A stretch of 46,211 bases of DNA from Candidatus Aerophobetes bacterium Ae_b3b (GTDB lineage: Bacteria > Aerophobota > Aerophobia > Aerophobales > AE-B3A), in contig NJBP01000008.1 in the NCBI GenBank assembly GCA_005223085.1, positions 1 through 46,211 on the forward strand. The letters are read 5' to 3'. Both the position numbers and the translations under genes were made by a program. Below the pieces are notes generated by a model. The model searched no databases and was not told the DNA's origin. It saw only the letters and a list, made by a program, of their open reading frames with translations. Below, piece after piece: positions 30,344 to 39,562 of this stretch (position 1 is its first letter; each line of letters begins with the position of its first letter).

Positions 30344-32815
30344 TTAGCCTTGGCTGGTAACAAAATTGATAATCTTGCTAGGGACAAATACCGCTTTCTT
30401 GATTTCTTTTCCCTCCAGGTATTTCCTGATTTTCTCTATTTTTCGCGCCTCCTCCACTGCTTTCTCCTCAGGAGTATCTCTAGCCAGGAGCAAGGTTCCT
30501 CGTAGCTTACCGTTCACCTGAACCGCTATCCTCACCAATCTATCCTCAACTAGGGAAGGATCGTATAGGGGCCATTTTTCTTTGAAGATACTTTGGGAAT
30601 GGCCTAGCCTTTCCCAAAGTTCCTCGCAAAAATGAGGGGCAAATGGAGCCAGCAGTACAAGGAAAGTCTCAATGGTTTTTTTGTCTACTCCTCTGGCAAG
30701 TATTTCAGACCTATTAAGAAAATTGACGAACTCCATAAAGCTACTCACCGCTGTATTGAACTTGAAAGCTTCTATTCTCTCGGTGACATCCCGAATAAGA
30801 AGATGAAGGCGCGTCTTAGTTTCCGTGTCTTCCGGGCCAGGTTTTGCTTCCCATTTTGGTATGAGATCCCAGGTTTTCTTCAGGAAGCGAAAGACCCCTT
30901 CGATTCCCTGATCCTGCCATTCACAATCTAGCTCAGCCGGTCCGATGAAAAGCTCATACATTCTCACCGTGTCTATGCCATATTTTTCTACGAGGTCATC
31001 AGGATTGACCACATTTCCTTTAGATTTGGACATTTTTTCCACTTTACCGGTTCGTTTGCTCCTCTTGCAAACCATCCCCTGGTTGAACAAGCGCTGAAAA
31101 GGCTCATCAAAGTCGATATATCCCTGATCATAGAGAACCTTGGTGAAAAAACGGGAATAGAGAAGGTGAAGAATGGCGTGTTCGATCCCTCCCACGTACA
31201 TGTCCACGGGAAGCCAGTAGTTCATCGTCTCCTTTTCAAAGGCAACTTTTTCTAAATGGGCATCAGGGTAGCGCAGAAAATACCAGGAGGAGCCCGCCCA
31301 CTGAGGCATAGTGTCCGTTTCCCTTTTCGCCGGAGAGCCACAGGTAGGACAGGTGGTATTGACAAACTCTGGTATGTTCTCCAGGGGTGATTTCCCCGTG
31401 CCACTGGGTTGGTACTTTTCTACCTGGGGAAGCTCAACGGGAAGATCCTTCTCAGGAACGGGAATCTCTCCGCACCGTTCGCAGTAAATAATTGGGATGG
31501 GCTCTCCCCAATATCTTTGCCGGGAGAAAACCCAATCGCGAAGTTTGTAACTCACAGCCCTTTTGCCTAAATTCCTCTGATGGAGCCGCTCAGTGATTTT
31601 TTCTCTTGCTTTCTCCGAAGAGAGTCTGTTAAATGACCCAGAGTTAATGAGCTCTCCTTCTTCAAGGTATGCTTCCTTCGGGGTACTGTCCTTCTTTCTT
31701 TGGGCTCCTGGACTGCATATTACCTCCCTGATCGGAAGATGAAATTTGGTAGCAAATTCAAAATCTCGGATATCGTGGGCAGGAACAGCCATAATGGCTC
31801 CAGTACCGTAGGCTAGAAGAACATAATCCGAAATCCAGATAGGGATCTTCTCCCTATTGACCGGGTTGATGGCATAGGCTCCAGTGAAGACCCCGGTCTT
31901 TTCTTTGACTTGGGCCAGCCTCTCTGCCTCAGGAACTCTTCGGGACCGTTCTATGTAATCTTGGACCTCTTTCTCTTGGGAAGGTGAGCTAATTTTTTCC
32001 GTGAGCTCATGCTCAGGAGCCAAAACCATATAGGTAGCCCCGAATAAAGTATCAGGACGGGTAGTGAAAACAGGAATGTCAAACTCTTCTTCATCCTTAG
32101 CTGAGACAGCTTTGAAGATAACCTCTGCACCTTCACTGTAACCTATCCAGTTGGTCTGCATGGTTTTTACCTTTTCCGGCCAGTCGACTTTGTCTAAATC
32201 TTGAAGCAACCGGTCAGCATACTTGGTTATCCTCAGCATCCATTGCATAAGATTCTTCTTGGTTACCGGGGTCTCACAGCGCTCACATCTTCCGTTCACT
32301 ACCTCCTCGTTGGCCAGTCCTGTTTTGCAACTGGGACACCAGTTGATAGGTACCAGTTTTCGGTACGCCAGGCCGTTTTTGTACATTTTGAGAAAGATCC
32401 ATTGGGTCCACTTGTAATACTCGGGGCTGCTGGTGTTGATCTCCCGGGACCAATCATACATAGCGTCTATTTGCTCAAGTTGCCTTTTCATGTTTTGGAT
32501 GTTCTTCTCCGTGTTTGTTCTGGGGTGTATCCCTCTTTTGATGGCATCGTTCTCTGCGGGCAGGCCGAAAGAATCCCATCCCATAGGATGCAGCACATTG
32601 TAGCCCCGGAGTTTCTCATAACGAGCCCAAACGTCAGAGAGGACGTAACCTCTGAGATGGCCCACGTGTAGGCCAGAACCTGAAGGATAGGGGAACATAT
32701 CCAGACAATAGTACTTGGGTTTTTCACTGCGCTGGAGTGTTTTATGAGCCCCTGTTTCTTTCCAAATCCTGTGCCATTTGGGTTCGATTTTTTGAGGCTG
32801 GTAGGAGTTAGACAC
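30344..32815 (-). CDS. leuS: Leucyl-tRNA synthetase
   Basis: Charges tRNA-Leu. At 823 residues it is a normal bacterial class I enzyme. The HIGH-equivalent is LHVGH at about residues 49-53, the zinc region has CPSC and CERC pairs, the editing domain has TTRPDTLFG and AYGTGAIMAVPAHDIRD, and KMSKS is at about 595. The C-terminal anticodon domain is complete. It has its own promoter (32873-32900) downstream of the tRNA cluster. I see no T-box: the leader is only about 50 bases. Confidence 0.98.
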   Translation of the reverse strand: MSNSYQPQKIEPKWHRIWKETGAHKTLQRSEKPKYYCLDMFPYPSGSGLHVGHLRGYVLSDVWARYEKLRGYNVLHPMGWDSFGLPAENDAIKRGIHPRTNTEKNIQNMKRQLEQIDAMYDWSREINTSSPEYYKWTQWIFLKMYKNGLAYRKLVPINWCPSCKTGLANEEVVNGRCERCETPVTKKNLMQWMLRITKYADRLLQDLDKVDWPEKVKTMQTNWIGYSEGAEVIFKAVSAKDEEEFDIPVFTTRPDTLFGATYMVLAPEHELTEKISSPSQEKEVQDYIERSRRVPEAERLAQVKEKTGVFTGAYAINPVNREKIPIWISDYVLLAYGTGAIMAVPAHDIRDFEFATKFHLPIREVICSPGAQRKKDSTPKEAYLEEGELINSGSFNRLSSEKAREKITERLHQRNLGKRAVSYKLRDWVFSRQRYWGEPIPIIYCERCGEIPVPEKDLPVELPQVEKYQPSGTGKSPLENIPEFVNTTCPTCGSPAKRETDTMPQWAGSSWYFLRYPDAHLEKVAFEKETMNYWLPVDMYVGGIEHAILHLLYSRFFTKVLYDQGYIDFDEPFQRLFNQGMVCKRSKRTGKVEKMSKSKGNVVNPDDLVEKYGIDTVRMYELFIGPAELDCEWQDQGIEGVFRFLKKTWDLIPKWEAKPGPEDTETKTRLHLLIRDVTERIEAFKFNTAVSSFMEFVNFLNRSEILARGVDKKTIETFLVLLAPFAPHFCEELWERLGHSQSIFKEKWPLYDPSLVEDRLVRIAVQVNGKLRGTLLLARDTPEEKAVEEARKIEKIRKYLEGKEIKKAVFVPSKIINFVTSQG

Positions 32816-32872
32816 TCTGAACCTCCTGTTTCTTCTGTTCTCTGTCTTTTTCTCCAGGTCAAATTTTTCACT

Positions 32873-32900
32873 AATGTATTAAAAATAAGGGAAAAGTCAA
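32873..32900 (-). promoter_or_regulatory. Promoter of leuS-comEA
   Basis: On the minus strand TTGACT (32895-32900) and TACATT (32873-32878) are separated by 16 bases, giving a start about 50 bases before the leuS ATG. Confidence 0.6.
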
Positions 32901-32954
32901 CCAGGGTTTGTTTTCTTGTGTTGGATTTGAAGGGTGGGAAGGCACACTAGTCAT

Positions 32955-33029
32955 TGGAGCCGACGATAGGATTTGAACCTACAACCTGCTGATTACGAAT
33001 CAGCTGCTCTACCATTGAGCTACGTCGGC
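32955..33029 (-). tRNA. tRNA-Thr (anticodon CGT)
   Basis: The acceptor stem GCCGACG/CGTCGGC, D-loop AGCTCAATGGTAGAGC, anticodon stem GCTGA/TCAGC around loop TTCGTAA, and T-arm GGTTCAAATCC are all present. The 3' CCA is encoded. Anticodon CGT reads ACG. Confidence 0.95.
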
Positions 33030-33030
33030 C

Positions 33031-33106
33031 TGGTGCCGAGGGGCAGAATCGAACTGCCGACACCTGGATTTTCAGTCCAGTGCTCTACCGACTGAGCTAC
33101 CTCGGC
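33031..33106 (-). tRNA. tRNA-Phe (anticodon GAA)
   Basis: Acceptor stem GCCGAGG/CCTCGGC, anticodon stem CTGGA/TCCAG around loop CTGAAAA, T-arm GTTCGATTC, discriminator A and encoded CCA. It lies one base from tRNA-Thr. Confidence 0.96.
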
Positions 33107-33107
33107 A

Positions 33108-33184
33108 TGGCGGGGCCGACGAGACTCGAACTCGCGACCTCCTGATCGACAGTCAGGCATTCTAACCAACTGAACTACGGCCCC
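33108..33184 (-). tRNA. tRNA-Asp (anticodon GTC)
   Basis: Acceptor stem GGGGCCG/CGGCCCC, anticodon stem CCTGA/TCAGG around loop CTGTCGA, T-arm GTTCGAGTC, discriminator G and encoded CCA. Confidence 0.96.
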
Positions 33185-33195
33185 GTCTTATTTCC

Positions 33196-33271
33196 TGGTG
33201 GGCGGAACAGGGCTCGAACCCGTGACCTCTGCCGCGTGAAGGCAGCGCTCTACCAACTGAGCTATCCGCCC
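33196..33271 (-). tRNA. tRNA-Val (anticodon CAC)
   Basis: Acceptor stem GGGCGGA/TCCGCCC, anticodon stem CTGCC/GGCAG around loop TTCACGC, T-arm GTTCGAGCC, discriminator A and encoded CCA. CAC reads GTG only, so another Val tRNA should exist elsewhere. Confidence 0.96.
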
Positions 33272-33347
33272 TGGTGGGCCCACTAGGACTCGAACCTAGG
33301 ACCTACGGATTATGAGTCCGGTGCTCTGCCGACTGAGCTATGGGCCC
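33272..33347 (-). tRNA. tRNA with anticodon CAT (elongator Met or Ile2)
   Basis: Acceptor stem GGGCCCA/TGGGCCC with G1-C72 excludes an initiator tRNA. The anticodon loop is CTCATAA, in a stem of four pairs plus a C-T mismatch at 27-43. Elongator Met and lysidine-modified Ile2 share this anticodon; the T-arm (GGTCCTAGGTTCGAG) does not decide. Encoded CCA is present, and there is no spacer before tRNA-Val. Confidence 0.93.
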
Positions 33348-33352
33348 TGACT

Positions 33353-34642
33353 TTAGTTTAGGTATTCCTCCAGCATCCTCTTTTTGGCTATTTCTCTTAG
33401 CTGTGTGAGAACCTTCGCCTCAATCTGTCTTATTCTCTCCCTGGTGACTCCATATTTTTCACCTATCTCCTGGAGAGTACAATCCCATCCATCCTCTGTA
33501 CCAAAACGAAGCTTTAGAATCTCCCGTTCTCGTCTGTCCTTAACCTCTTGTATTAATTTATCTATCTCCTTTTTAAGGAAACGAAGATTAACTTCTTCGA
33601 AGGGACAACCAGCCTTTTCATTTTCGATAATTTCTATCAAGTGAGAATCCTCATTCTCTCCAATAGGCATATCCATGGAGGTAGATCTGGTAATCACTCT
33701 CTGAACTCTCTCCACTTTGTCCAGGGGAAGATCGCATTTCCTGGCGATATCCCCGGCTGTAGGAGTCTTCCCAAGTGCCTGCTCAAGTTCCTGAGATGCA
33801 CGGTTTACTTTTTTCATGAGTTCGGTTATATGAATGGGAACTCGAATGGTACGGGACTGATCGGAGATTGCTCTGGATAAAGACTGTCTGATCCACCAAC
33901 TAGCATAGGTGCTGAAACGATTTCCCCTTCGATAGTCGAACTTGTCCACAGCCCGGGAAAGACCAATGTTTCCTTCCTGAATTAAATCCAAAAAGGGAAC
34001 TCCTCTTCCTGTATATCTCTTAGCAAAGCTCACCACTAGTCTCAGGTTTGCTTTGATCATCTTATCTCGGTATTTTTCATAGCGGTACTTAACCCCTCTA
34101 ATCTCTTCCCGTAGCTTGAAGAATTTGCCTTTATCCTCAGGGGGTCTTAAACTGTTTTCTTCCTCTTCGTTCAACTCTAAAACAAAATTGGCGAGTTTTT
34201 CCATCTTTCGGAACTTCTTTTTTGCACCATCTAAAAAAACATCTCTATCAATGCCTCTCCTTCGGGAAAGTGCGTATAGATAAGGATTTTTTTCCGCAAG
34301 ATTAGCTAGGTCCAGTAGCCTTCCTCGGAGGATTTTTCTGCTTTCTTTTATTTTCCTTCCGTATTCTTTTTCTTCCTCGGGAGTAAGTAAAGAAGTTTTC
34401 CCAATTTCTTGCAGGTATCTTCCAATTCCATCATTGGCATCCAGTCCCAACCCGGCTGATTTGTCAATTCCTTCCCCCTCTTTACCAATTATCTCAATTC
34501 CTTCTTTCTTAAATAGCTCAAATACGTCCTCAATCTCCTCAGGAGTCAAGATATCATCCAGAATTTCCTCCTCCACTTCCTTATAGGTTAATTTACCATT
34601 TTTTTCGCCCTTGGCTAAAAGATTTTTTAGCTTTTTCTTCAT
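33353..34642 (-). CDS. rpoD: RNA polymerase primary sigma factor
   Basis: The housekeeping sigma-70 (429 residues) recognises -10 and -35 elements. Region 1.1 is at the N-terminus, region 1.2 is [21 protein letters not shown], and region 2 includes [35 protein letters not shown] and [12 protein letters not shown]. Region 3 follows, and region 4 has [21 protein letters not shown]. No large non-conserved insert is present. It follows dnaG by four bases, as in the macromolecular synthesis operon. The consensus TTGACA promoters seen in this window fit such a factor. Five tRNA genes begin five bases after its stop. Confidence 0.98.
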   Translation of the reverse strand: MKKKLKNLLAKGEKNGKLTYKEVEEEILDDILTPEEIEDVFELFKKEGIEIIGKEGEGIDKSAGLGLDANDGIGRYLQEIGKTSLLTPEEEKEYGRKIKESRKILRGRLLDLANLAEKNPYLYALSRRRGIDRDVFLDGAKKKFRKMEKLANFVLELNEEEENSLRPPEDKGKFFKLREEIRGVKYRYEKYRDKMIKANLRLVVSFAKRYTGRGVPFLDLIQEGNIGLSRAVDKFDYRRGNRFSTYASWWIRQSLSRAISDQSRTIRVPIHITELMKKVNRASQELEQALGKTPTAGDIARKCDLPLDKVERVQRVITRSTSMDMPIGENEDSHLIEIIENEKAGCPFEEVNLRFLKKEIDKLIQEVKDRREREILKLRFGTEDGWDCTLQEIGEKYGVTRERIRQIEAKVLTQLREIAKKRMLEEYLN

Positions 34643-34646
34643 TAAC

Positions 34647-36404
34647 TCACCTCAACGAGATTTGTCTCTTTAAGTGGGTTAACTCATCCCACCATTGATT
34701 AATCTTCTCTTCCTGCCCCTTTCTTTGACTCTCCTTTATGTTTTTCGTTAATTCACTGATTCTCTTCTGGACCTTGTTTCTTTGCCATTTATCAATCAGA
34801 TCGAGGGCTAGTTTCTCCTTATCATCTGTCTTAAAAGGGGACTCAGATAAAGAAAAAGAAGAGATAATGCTAGATAAATTCTCCTCCTCCAATTGATTTA
34901 TTAATCTGGAGAAAGATGTCTTTCCTTTTTTCCACGAAATAATGATTTCCTTGGCAATTCTACGGTAGTCAGGATTGGTAAAATTATCCAGATCCCATCT
35001 TTCTTCTACTAACTTTACTACCGCCTCATCATCCAGCATGAGTTGAAGAAGCATTCTTTCTCTTTTTTCCTGTCCATCTTCCATTTTAAGAAATTCGGGG
35101 CGAGAAAGAAAACCTCTCTCTTTTCTTTTGAATCTCTTAAACTCTGTGCGGATCATCTCTTCATCTAAATCTAAGCGCTGGGAGAGACTCCTTATCAACT
35201 CTCCCAATGTTATTGAATTACTCACCTTTGCCAATGTAGGAAAAACCTCTTCGATAATCTCTATTTTATCCTCACGTCTTAGGGAAGGCCTTTTTTGGAT
35301 CTCCAGGTTTAACCTATAATCAAAATAAGCTAGAGCCTCGTCTTTTCGTTTTAGAAAAGAACCCTCACCCTCTCTGTTGACTAAATCGGCTGGATCTACA
35401 CCGTGAGGCATAGAGATAATTCTTATCTCCAAATTGGTCTCCAACAGAAGATCTATACCTCTGAGCGTAGCGGAAATTCCAGCTTTGTCTTGATCGTAGG
35501 CAATAAAAACGTGGCCAGTATAGCGTTTAATGAGTCTTGCCTGAGAAGAAGTAAGAGATGTTCCCAGAGAGGCAACTACGTTTTTTATTCCCCTTTGATG
35601 AAGGGTCATGACATCGGTATATCCCTCCACCAGGATTACTTCCTCTTCTTGTCTTATCGCTTCCTTGCTGAAATTCAAACCATACAGAATTCGGCTTTTA
35701 TCGAAAATAAGAGAGGAAGAAGAGTTAAGATACTTAGGTAAACCATTATCTAAAATCCGACCTCCAAAGCCACATATCCTCCCCTCAGGGGTAAAGATAG
35801 GGAAAATAAGGCGTTGTCGAAACCAGGCATACCAGCCATCTCTTTTTTGAGAGGGACTTAAAAGAGACAGTTTTTTTAAGTTTTCCAGCGAGATTCCTTT
35901 TGCTCGAGCCATTTTCAGAAAATCCCCGGAAGTTGGAGCCCAGCCCACCCTGAATTTATCGATCACTTCGGGGATGAACCCCCGCTGTTTCAAATATTTT
36001 TTAACAGAGACCATCCTCTTCAACTCTTGCTGGAAAAGGTCAGCTACTCTCTCATTGGTGCGATAAAGTTCTTCCTTTAAGACACCCCTTCCCGCTTCTT
36101 CGTTAATGACAGCCACAGATATTCCCACTTTCTCCCCTATCATTTTTACTGCCTCGGGAAAGGAGATTTTCTCCCATTTTATGACAAAATTAAAGACGTT
36201 ACCCCCTGCTCCGCAACCAAAACAATGAAATAGCTGTTTTTCAGGAGAAACCATAAAAGAAGGAGTTTTCTCCTGATGAAAAGGGCACAAGGCTTTATAG
36301 TTCTTTCCTGCTTTTTTTAAGGGTAAATAATGAGAGATTATTTCTACAATATCTGCTCGTTCGCTAATTCTATCAATCAGCTCATCAGAAATGTAACTTG
36401 CCAT
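34647..36404 (-). CDS. dnaG: DNA primase
   Basis: Makes RNA primers for replication. At 585 residues it has normal length. The zinc site is Cys40-His43...Cys61-Cys64 ([18 protein letters not shown]). The catalytic core has the TOPRIM motifs [14 protein letters not shown] and AYDQDKAG, and the C-terminal DnaB-binding domain is present but divergent. The start is just after the dgt stop, and rpoD follows by four bases. Confidence 0.97.
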   Translation of the reverse strand: MASYISDELIDRISERADIVEIISHYLPLKKAGKNYKALCPFHQEKTPSFMVSPEKQLFHCFGCGAGGNVFNFVIKWEKISFPEAVKMIGEKVGISVAVINEEAGRGVLKEELYRTNERVADLFQQELKRMVSVKKYLKQRGFIPEVIDKFRVGWAPTSGDFLKMARAKGISLENLKKLSLLSPSQKRDGWYAWFRQRLIFPIFTPEGRICGFGGRILDNGLPKYLNSSSSLIFDKSRILYGLNFSKEAIRQEEEVILVEGYTDVMTLHQRGIKNVVASLGTSLTSSQARLIKRYTGHVFIAYDQDKAGISATLRGIDLLLETNLEIRIISMPHGVDPADLVNREGEGSFLKRKDEALAYFDYRLNLEIQKRPSLRREDKIEIIEEVFPTLAKVSNSITLGELIRSLSQRLDLDEEMIRTEFKRFKRKERGFLSRPEFLKMEDGQEKRERMLLQLMLDDEAVVKLVEERWDLDNFTNPDYRRIAKEIIISWKKGKTSFSRLINQLEEENLSSIISSFSLSESPFKTDDKEKLALDLIDKWQRNKVQKRISELTKNIKESQRKGQEEKINQWWDELTHLKRQISLR

Positions 36405-37451
36405 TTATCCCCATCCCTGCGGAAGAAAATAATCCTGGTAAAGACTAAGAGCATATTGGTCGGTCATTCCCGCAATATAATCGAGCGCTATCCTCCTCCT
36501 TCCTTCCCTTTTTATATTAGTTTTTAAAGAAGGGGGGAAAAGATCGACATGGTCGAAACAAAAACTGTAAAGATCGGCTATTACTCGATAAGCCTTTTTC
36601 ATCTCCTGGGCCAAAATTGGTGATGTATAAACTTCTTCGTACATAAAGTCTCTTAATTGGTTAAATTCGCCAAGAACTATCTGGCTCATTTTAAGATGGG
36701 GGATATCCCGGCTTTGGTCAACCACATCCTGCACTAAGGTATCTATCCGCTTCCTGTTCGTACTTCCCAGTACCTTGATGATCCCCTTTGGTAGGTCATT
36801 TTCTCTGATTATTCCCGCCCTTAGAGCGTCATCTATATCATGGTTCACATAAGCGAGGGGATCGGCTATCTTCACTACTTCCGCTTCCAGAGTATGGGGA
36901 TGAGTTCGGCTTTTAGGGCTGAGTATCTTTTCCTTCTCCTGCGAATGATTAAGAATGCCGTCTCTCACCTCCCAGGTTAAATTCAGTCCTCCTTTTCCCT
37001 CCAGCTTCTCCACCACCCTTAGACTTTGTTGGGCGTGTTGAAAACCGCCAGGATGAACATCATTTAAAGCATCTTCTCCAGTATGACCAAAAGGAGTATG
37101 TCCCAGATCATGACCCAGAGCAATTGCCTCCGTCAAATCTTCGTTTAGTCTGAGAGCACGGGAAATGGTACGCGCAATCTGGCTTACCTCCAAAGTATGA
37201 GTGAGGCGGGTCCGGTAATGATCACCAAAAGGGGCAATAAACACCTGAGTCTTATGCTTCAGACGACGAAACGTTTTTGAATGGATGATTCTATCCCGGT
37301 CTCTTTGAAACTCTGTTCTTAGAGGACAGGGATTCTCCTTCCTTTTCCGTCCCTTACTTTGCCTACTCTTACTCCCATAGGGAGAAAGATATTGTAGCTC
37401 GTTTTCTTCCTGGGCAATTCTATCAAAGAACCTAGCCGTCTTGTGTTTCAA
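36405..37451 (-). CDS. dgt: dGTP triphosphohydrolase-like protein (HD domain)
   Basis: dNTPases of this family split dNTPs to nucleoside and triphosphate and so shape dNTP pools. The HD metal site includes His85 (RLTHTLEVSQIAR), His114-Asp115 (LGHDLGHTPFGH) and Asp in YVNHDIDDA. RTEFQRDRDRIIHSKTFRRLKHKTQVF is the typical N-terminal stretch. At 348 residues it is in the shorter, deoxyguanosinetriphosphatase-like subgroup. The gene abuts dnaG, a common arrangement in many anaerobes. Substrate preference cannot be told. Confidence 0.93.
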   Translation of the reverse strand: MKHKTARFFDRIAQEENELQYLSPYGSKSRQSKGRKRKENPCPLRTEFQRDRDRIIHSKTFRRLKHKTQVFIAPFGDHYRTRLTHTLEVSQIARTISRALRLNEDLTEAIALGHDLGHTPFGHTGEDALNDVHPGGFQHAQQSLRVVEKLEGKGGLNLTWEVRDGILNHSQEKEKILSPKSRTHPHTLEAEVVKIADPLAYVNHDIDDALRAGIIRENDLPKGIIKVLGSTNRKRIDTLVQDVVDQSRDIPHLKMSQIVLGEFNQLRDFMYEEVYTSPILAQEMKKAYRVIADLYSFCFDHVDLFPPSLKTNIKREGRRRIALDYIAGMTDQYALSLYQDYFLPQGWG

Positions 37452-37468
37452 CTATGAGAAATCCCTTC

Positions 37469-38371
37469 TCACTTCTCAGGCATCTCGGGGATTTTAAACA
37501 TTGGCTCACCTGCCTCTAACTTAGTCCCATCAAAAAGATCAGCGGGAAGGCCGGTATTAACTTCTACCTTGGTGACGATCATCTCTCCCTCCATGAATGC
37601 TCCCATCATGCCCAGCATCATCTGCTTTTCCTCGGGGCTCATATCGGGTATCTCCACTTCCATTTTGTAGGTCATTTGGTGAGGAATGAGCATGGTCTGT
37701 ACTTGGCGATAATCTTTAAAATCCGAGGTAATTCTGTTAGTCATCTCTTTCCCTTCCTCAGAGGTTCCGGTCATAACTATTTGCATCCTCATAAAGACCC
37801 AGTTTTTGGCATTAATCCACATCTTTGCCCATCCTGACCATTCCCCTTCTTTTGAAGGTCCAGCTTGTGGAGGTACAGGCATTAACTTTTTTATTCCTTC
37901 GGTTAAATCATCCATTTTCAAAACATGGGCGGCCTCACCGTCCAAATCATCGGTACCCACGTATTGCATTTGGGAAAGATCCAGAACTTCCCATATCCGA
38001 GTCCAATCAGGAGCAAAATCTTTTTTTTCCTTCTTTACTTGGCCAGATATCGGGTCCACTGACCACTCATATTCCCCATCATATATGGTTATCAAGGGCT
38101 TGCCCATGAACTGAATCTCGGTGCGTGTTTTGTACACGGTCTTTCCGGCAATTTCCGCTCTCTTTTGATAAATTGTTGATTCACCCATCATGGCCATTAT
38201 GCCCGCGGTGCCTTTGGTAACCATAGTCAGGTCATCAATTCCGCTCATCCGTTGTTCGTAAGCTCCTCGCATTTGATTGATGACCTGCTGGGCACTCATT
38301 TTGGCCAAGCAAGCTCCAGTCAAAGATAAAATCAACCCACCCACCATGAGTATCATCGCTTTTTTGTTCAT
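37469..38371 (-). CDS. Exported LolA-like/outer-membrane-lipoprotein-sorting-type protein
   Basis: A signal peptide covers about residues 1-23 (hydrophobic core LMVGGLILSLTGACLA). The mature protein (about 277 residues) shows the fold of LolA/LppX-like proteins: MSAQQVINQMRGAYEQRMSGIDDLTM at the start, then alternating beta strands such as IQFMGKPLITIYDGEYEWSVDP. A Cys sits before the cleavage site, but the lipobox is poor. It could carry lipids or lipoproteins through the periplasm, which would suggest an outer membrane. The exact role is unknown. Overlaps cvpA by one base. Confidence 0.65.
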   Translation of the reverse strand: MNKKAMILMVGGLILSLTGACLAKMSAQQVINQMRGAYEQRMSGIDDLTMVTKGTAGIMAMMGESTIYQKRAEIAGKTVYKTRTEIQFMGKPLITIYDGEYEWSVDPISGQVKKEKKDFAPDWTRIWEVLDLSQMQYVGTDDLDGEAAHVLKMDDLTEGIKKLMPVPPQAGPSKEGEWSGWAKMWINAKNWVFMRMQIVMTGTSEEGKEMTNRITSDFKDYRQVQTMLIPHQMTYKMEVEIPDMSPEEKQMMLGMMGAFMEGEMIVTKVEVNTGLPADLFDGTKLEAGEPMFKIPEMPEK

Positions 38372-38955
38372 TAAGTACTCCTTAGCCCATCAGCTCTTTT
38401 TTCTAATTTCTTACCCTGAGGCACTAGTTTCTTAAATCTGTTTAATTCTTCCATAAACTTCTTAGCCTTACCCGGGGTAACAGAGATCACACTATTATAA
38501 ACAAAGGGGCCCACTTTCATTAAATAAGGACTTAAAGTGGAGCCCCTCATCCACTTAGTTGTCTTCTCAGAGAGGGGAGATATGGTTAACAAAATGAGGA
38601 TTACGCTACAGATCAATGATCCTTCTACCAGTCCTAAAAGAACCCCTCCTCCCTGATCTAGACCCTTGACCGGGGAATACTTAGATACCTTGTGAAGAAT
38701 TATCCCTGCTATACCACCAAGCAAAGCCACTGCTAAAAAGATAAAGCCGAAGCTCAAAAGATTTGCTATCTTAAGAGAAAGATTAGGAAAATTACTAACT
38801 ATAATTTTTCCTACCGCCTCGTAGCGGTTAATAGCTATTACGAGGCCGACGAAGATACCTACCAGGCCAAGGCCTTCCTTGAAGAAACCCCTCATCGCTC
38901 CCCGGATGGCAAATACAACTATTAAAGCCACCCAGATCAGGTCTAGCCAGTTCAT
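38371..38955 (-). CDS. cvpA: CvpA-family membrane protein
   Basis: A four-helix inner-membrane protein (194 residues; segments about 4-20, 24-44, 63-88 and 100-124). N-terminal NWLDLIWVALIVVFAIRGAMRGFFKEGLGLVGI is the Pfam CvpA pattern. Relatives are linked to colicin V production and envelope stress, with no firm biochemical role. It overlaps zapA by four bases and the following exported protein by one, so it is co-translated in the zapA operon. Confidence 0.88.
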   Translation of the reverse strand: MNWLDLIWVALIVVFAIRGAMRGFFKEGLGLVGIFVGLVIAINRYEAVGKIIVSNFPNLSLKIANLLSFGFIFLAVALLGGIAGIILHKVSKYSPVKGLDQGGGVLLGLVEGSLICSVILILLTISPLSEKTTKWMRGSTLSPYLMKVGPFVYNSVISVTPGKAKKFMEELNRFKKLVPQGKKLEKRADGLRST

Positions 38956-39215
38956 TTAGCTTCTTTCTCGATTTTTTCTATTAGCTGCTGCACCCTTTCC
39001 CTGGCTTTTCTAGTTTTCTCTCTTAACTTATAAAGTTCATCGGCGATATTTAGACAGGCGAGGATACTTATCTGTTCATCCCCTCTTTCGGGTATGGAAG
39101 AGGCTATTCTCCTAACCTTGTTATCAACATAAGCAGCTATTATTTTGAGGTATTCCTCATCTTCATTAGCTTTAAGGTTATATTCTTTCTCGAAGATACG
39201 GACTTTCACCCCCAT
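38952..39215 (-). CDS. zapA: Cell division protein ZapA
   Basis: ZapA bundles FtsZ at the division site. The 87-residue chain has the globular head (VKVRIFEKEYNLKANEDEEYLKIIAAYVDNKVRRIA) and a C-terminal coiled coil (about residues 45-85, ACLNIADELYKLREKTRKARERVQQLIEKIEKE). It is the first gene of the run ending at rpoD and the tRNAs, behind the promoter at 39240-39270. Confidence 0.9.
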   Translation of the reverse strand: MGVKVRIFEKEYNLKANEDEEYLKIIAAYVDNKVRRIASSIPERGDEQISILACLNIADELYKLREKTRKARERVQQLIEKIEKEAK

Positions 39216-39239
39216 TTACCAAATGCTCCCAAATTTAGT

Positions 39240-39270
39240 ATTATAATACTAGAAAAATCGAAATTGTCAA
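39240..39270 (-). promoter_or_regulatory. Promoter of the zapA-to-rpoD operon, with a palindrome over the -10
   Basis: TTGACA (39265-39270) is followed on the minus strand by TATTAT after 16 bases (39243-39248) or TATAAT after 19 (39240-39245). Both lie within a perfect 14-base palindrome AGTATTATAATACT (39237-39250), which could be a repressor site. Confidence 0.6.
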
Positions 39271-39379
39271 GCCCTTTGTGTCATCCAATGGTGTTTAAAC
39301 CGGCTGTCTTAAGGTATCGGAATTTCAATAATTTCTCTGAATGGTTATTTAAGTAGACCTCGGCAGACGAAATATCAGA

Positions 39380-39470
39380 AAAAAGAGGGGAGCAGGCCCG
39401 ACTTGCTCGAGCAAAGTGAGAGTCGGCTTTGCCGATCGGGCCGTTGAGGGGGGATATTTCCCCCCTCAAA
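39380..39470 (-). other. Strongly structured intergenic RNA/DNA element
   Basis: Read on the minus strand it starts with a perfect 10-pair hairpin, TTGAGGGGGG (39460-39469) with CCCCCCTCAA (39444-39453). Next comes an outer stem GGCCCGA/TCGGGCC enclosing two smaller hairpins (TCGGCaaaGCCGA and TTGCTCGAGCAA). It ends CTCCCCTC then T6 (39379-39384). The last CCCCTC can also pair with the first GAGGGG, so two folds exclude each other. It lies after the RACo-like gene and before the zapA promoter. It may be a terminator for the upstream operon, a small RNA or a palindromic repeat. A 62-codon ORF across it shows no support. Confidence 0.55.
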
Positions 39471-39562
39471 TATTTTGTCAGTTGGATTGCTCATTAAGGT
39501 ACTTCTATTTTACTCATTGCTTAGCCTTGACATCTAATTTAGAGCTCTTTTTGCTTTAATGG

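Noticed and set aside
32488-32871. 127-codon minus-strand ORF overlapping the leuS start
   Set aside because: Out-of-frame shadow of leuS, without ribosome site or family match.
39281-39469. 62-codon minus-strand ORF across the structured element
   Set aside because: It covers the hairpins, has no ribosome site at a sensible distance and shows no family resemblance; the structure explains the sequence better.
39281-39562. 6S RNA (ssrS) next to zapA
   Set aside because: In Proteobacteria 6S RNA lies beside zapA, but the folds here are short hairpins, not the long single rod with a central bubble, and it lies upstream, not downstream, of zapA.
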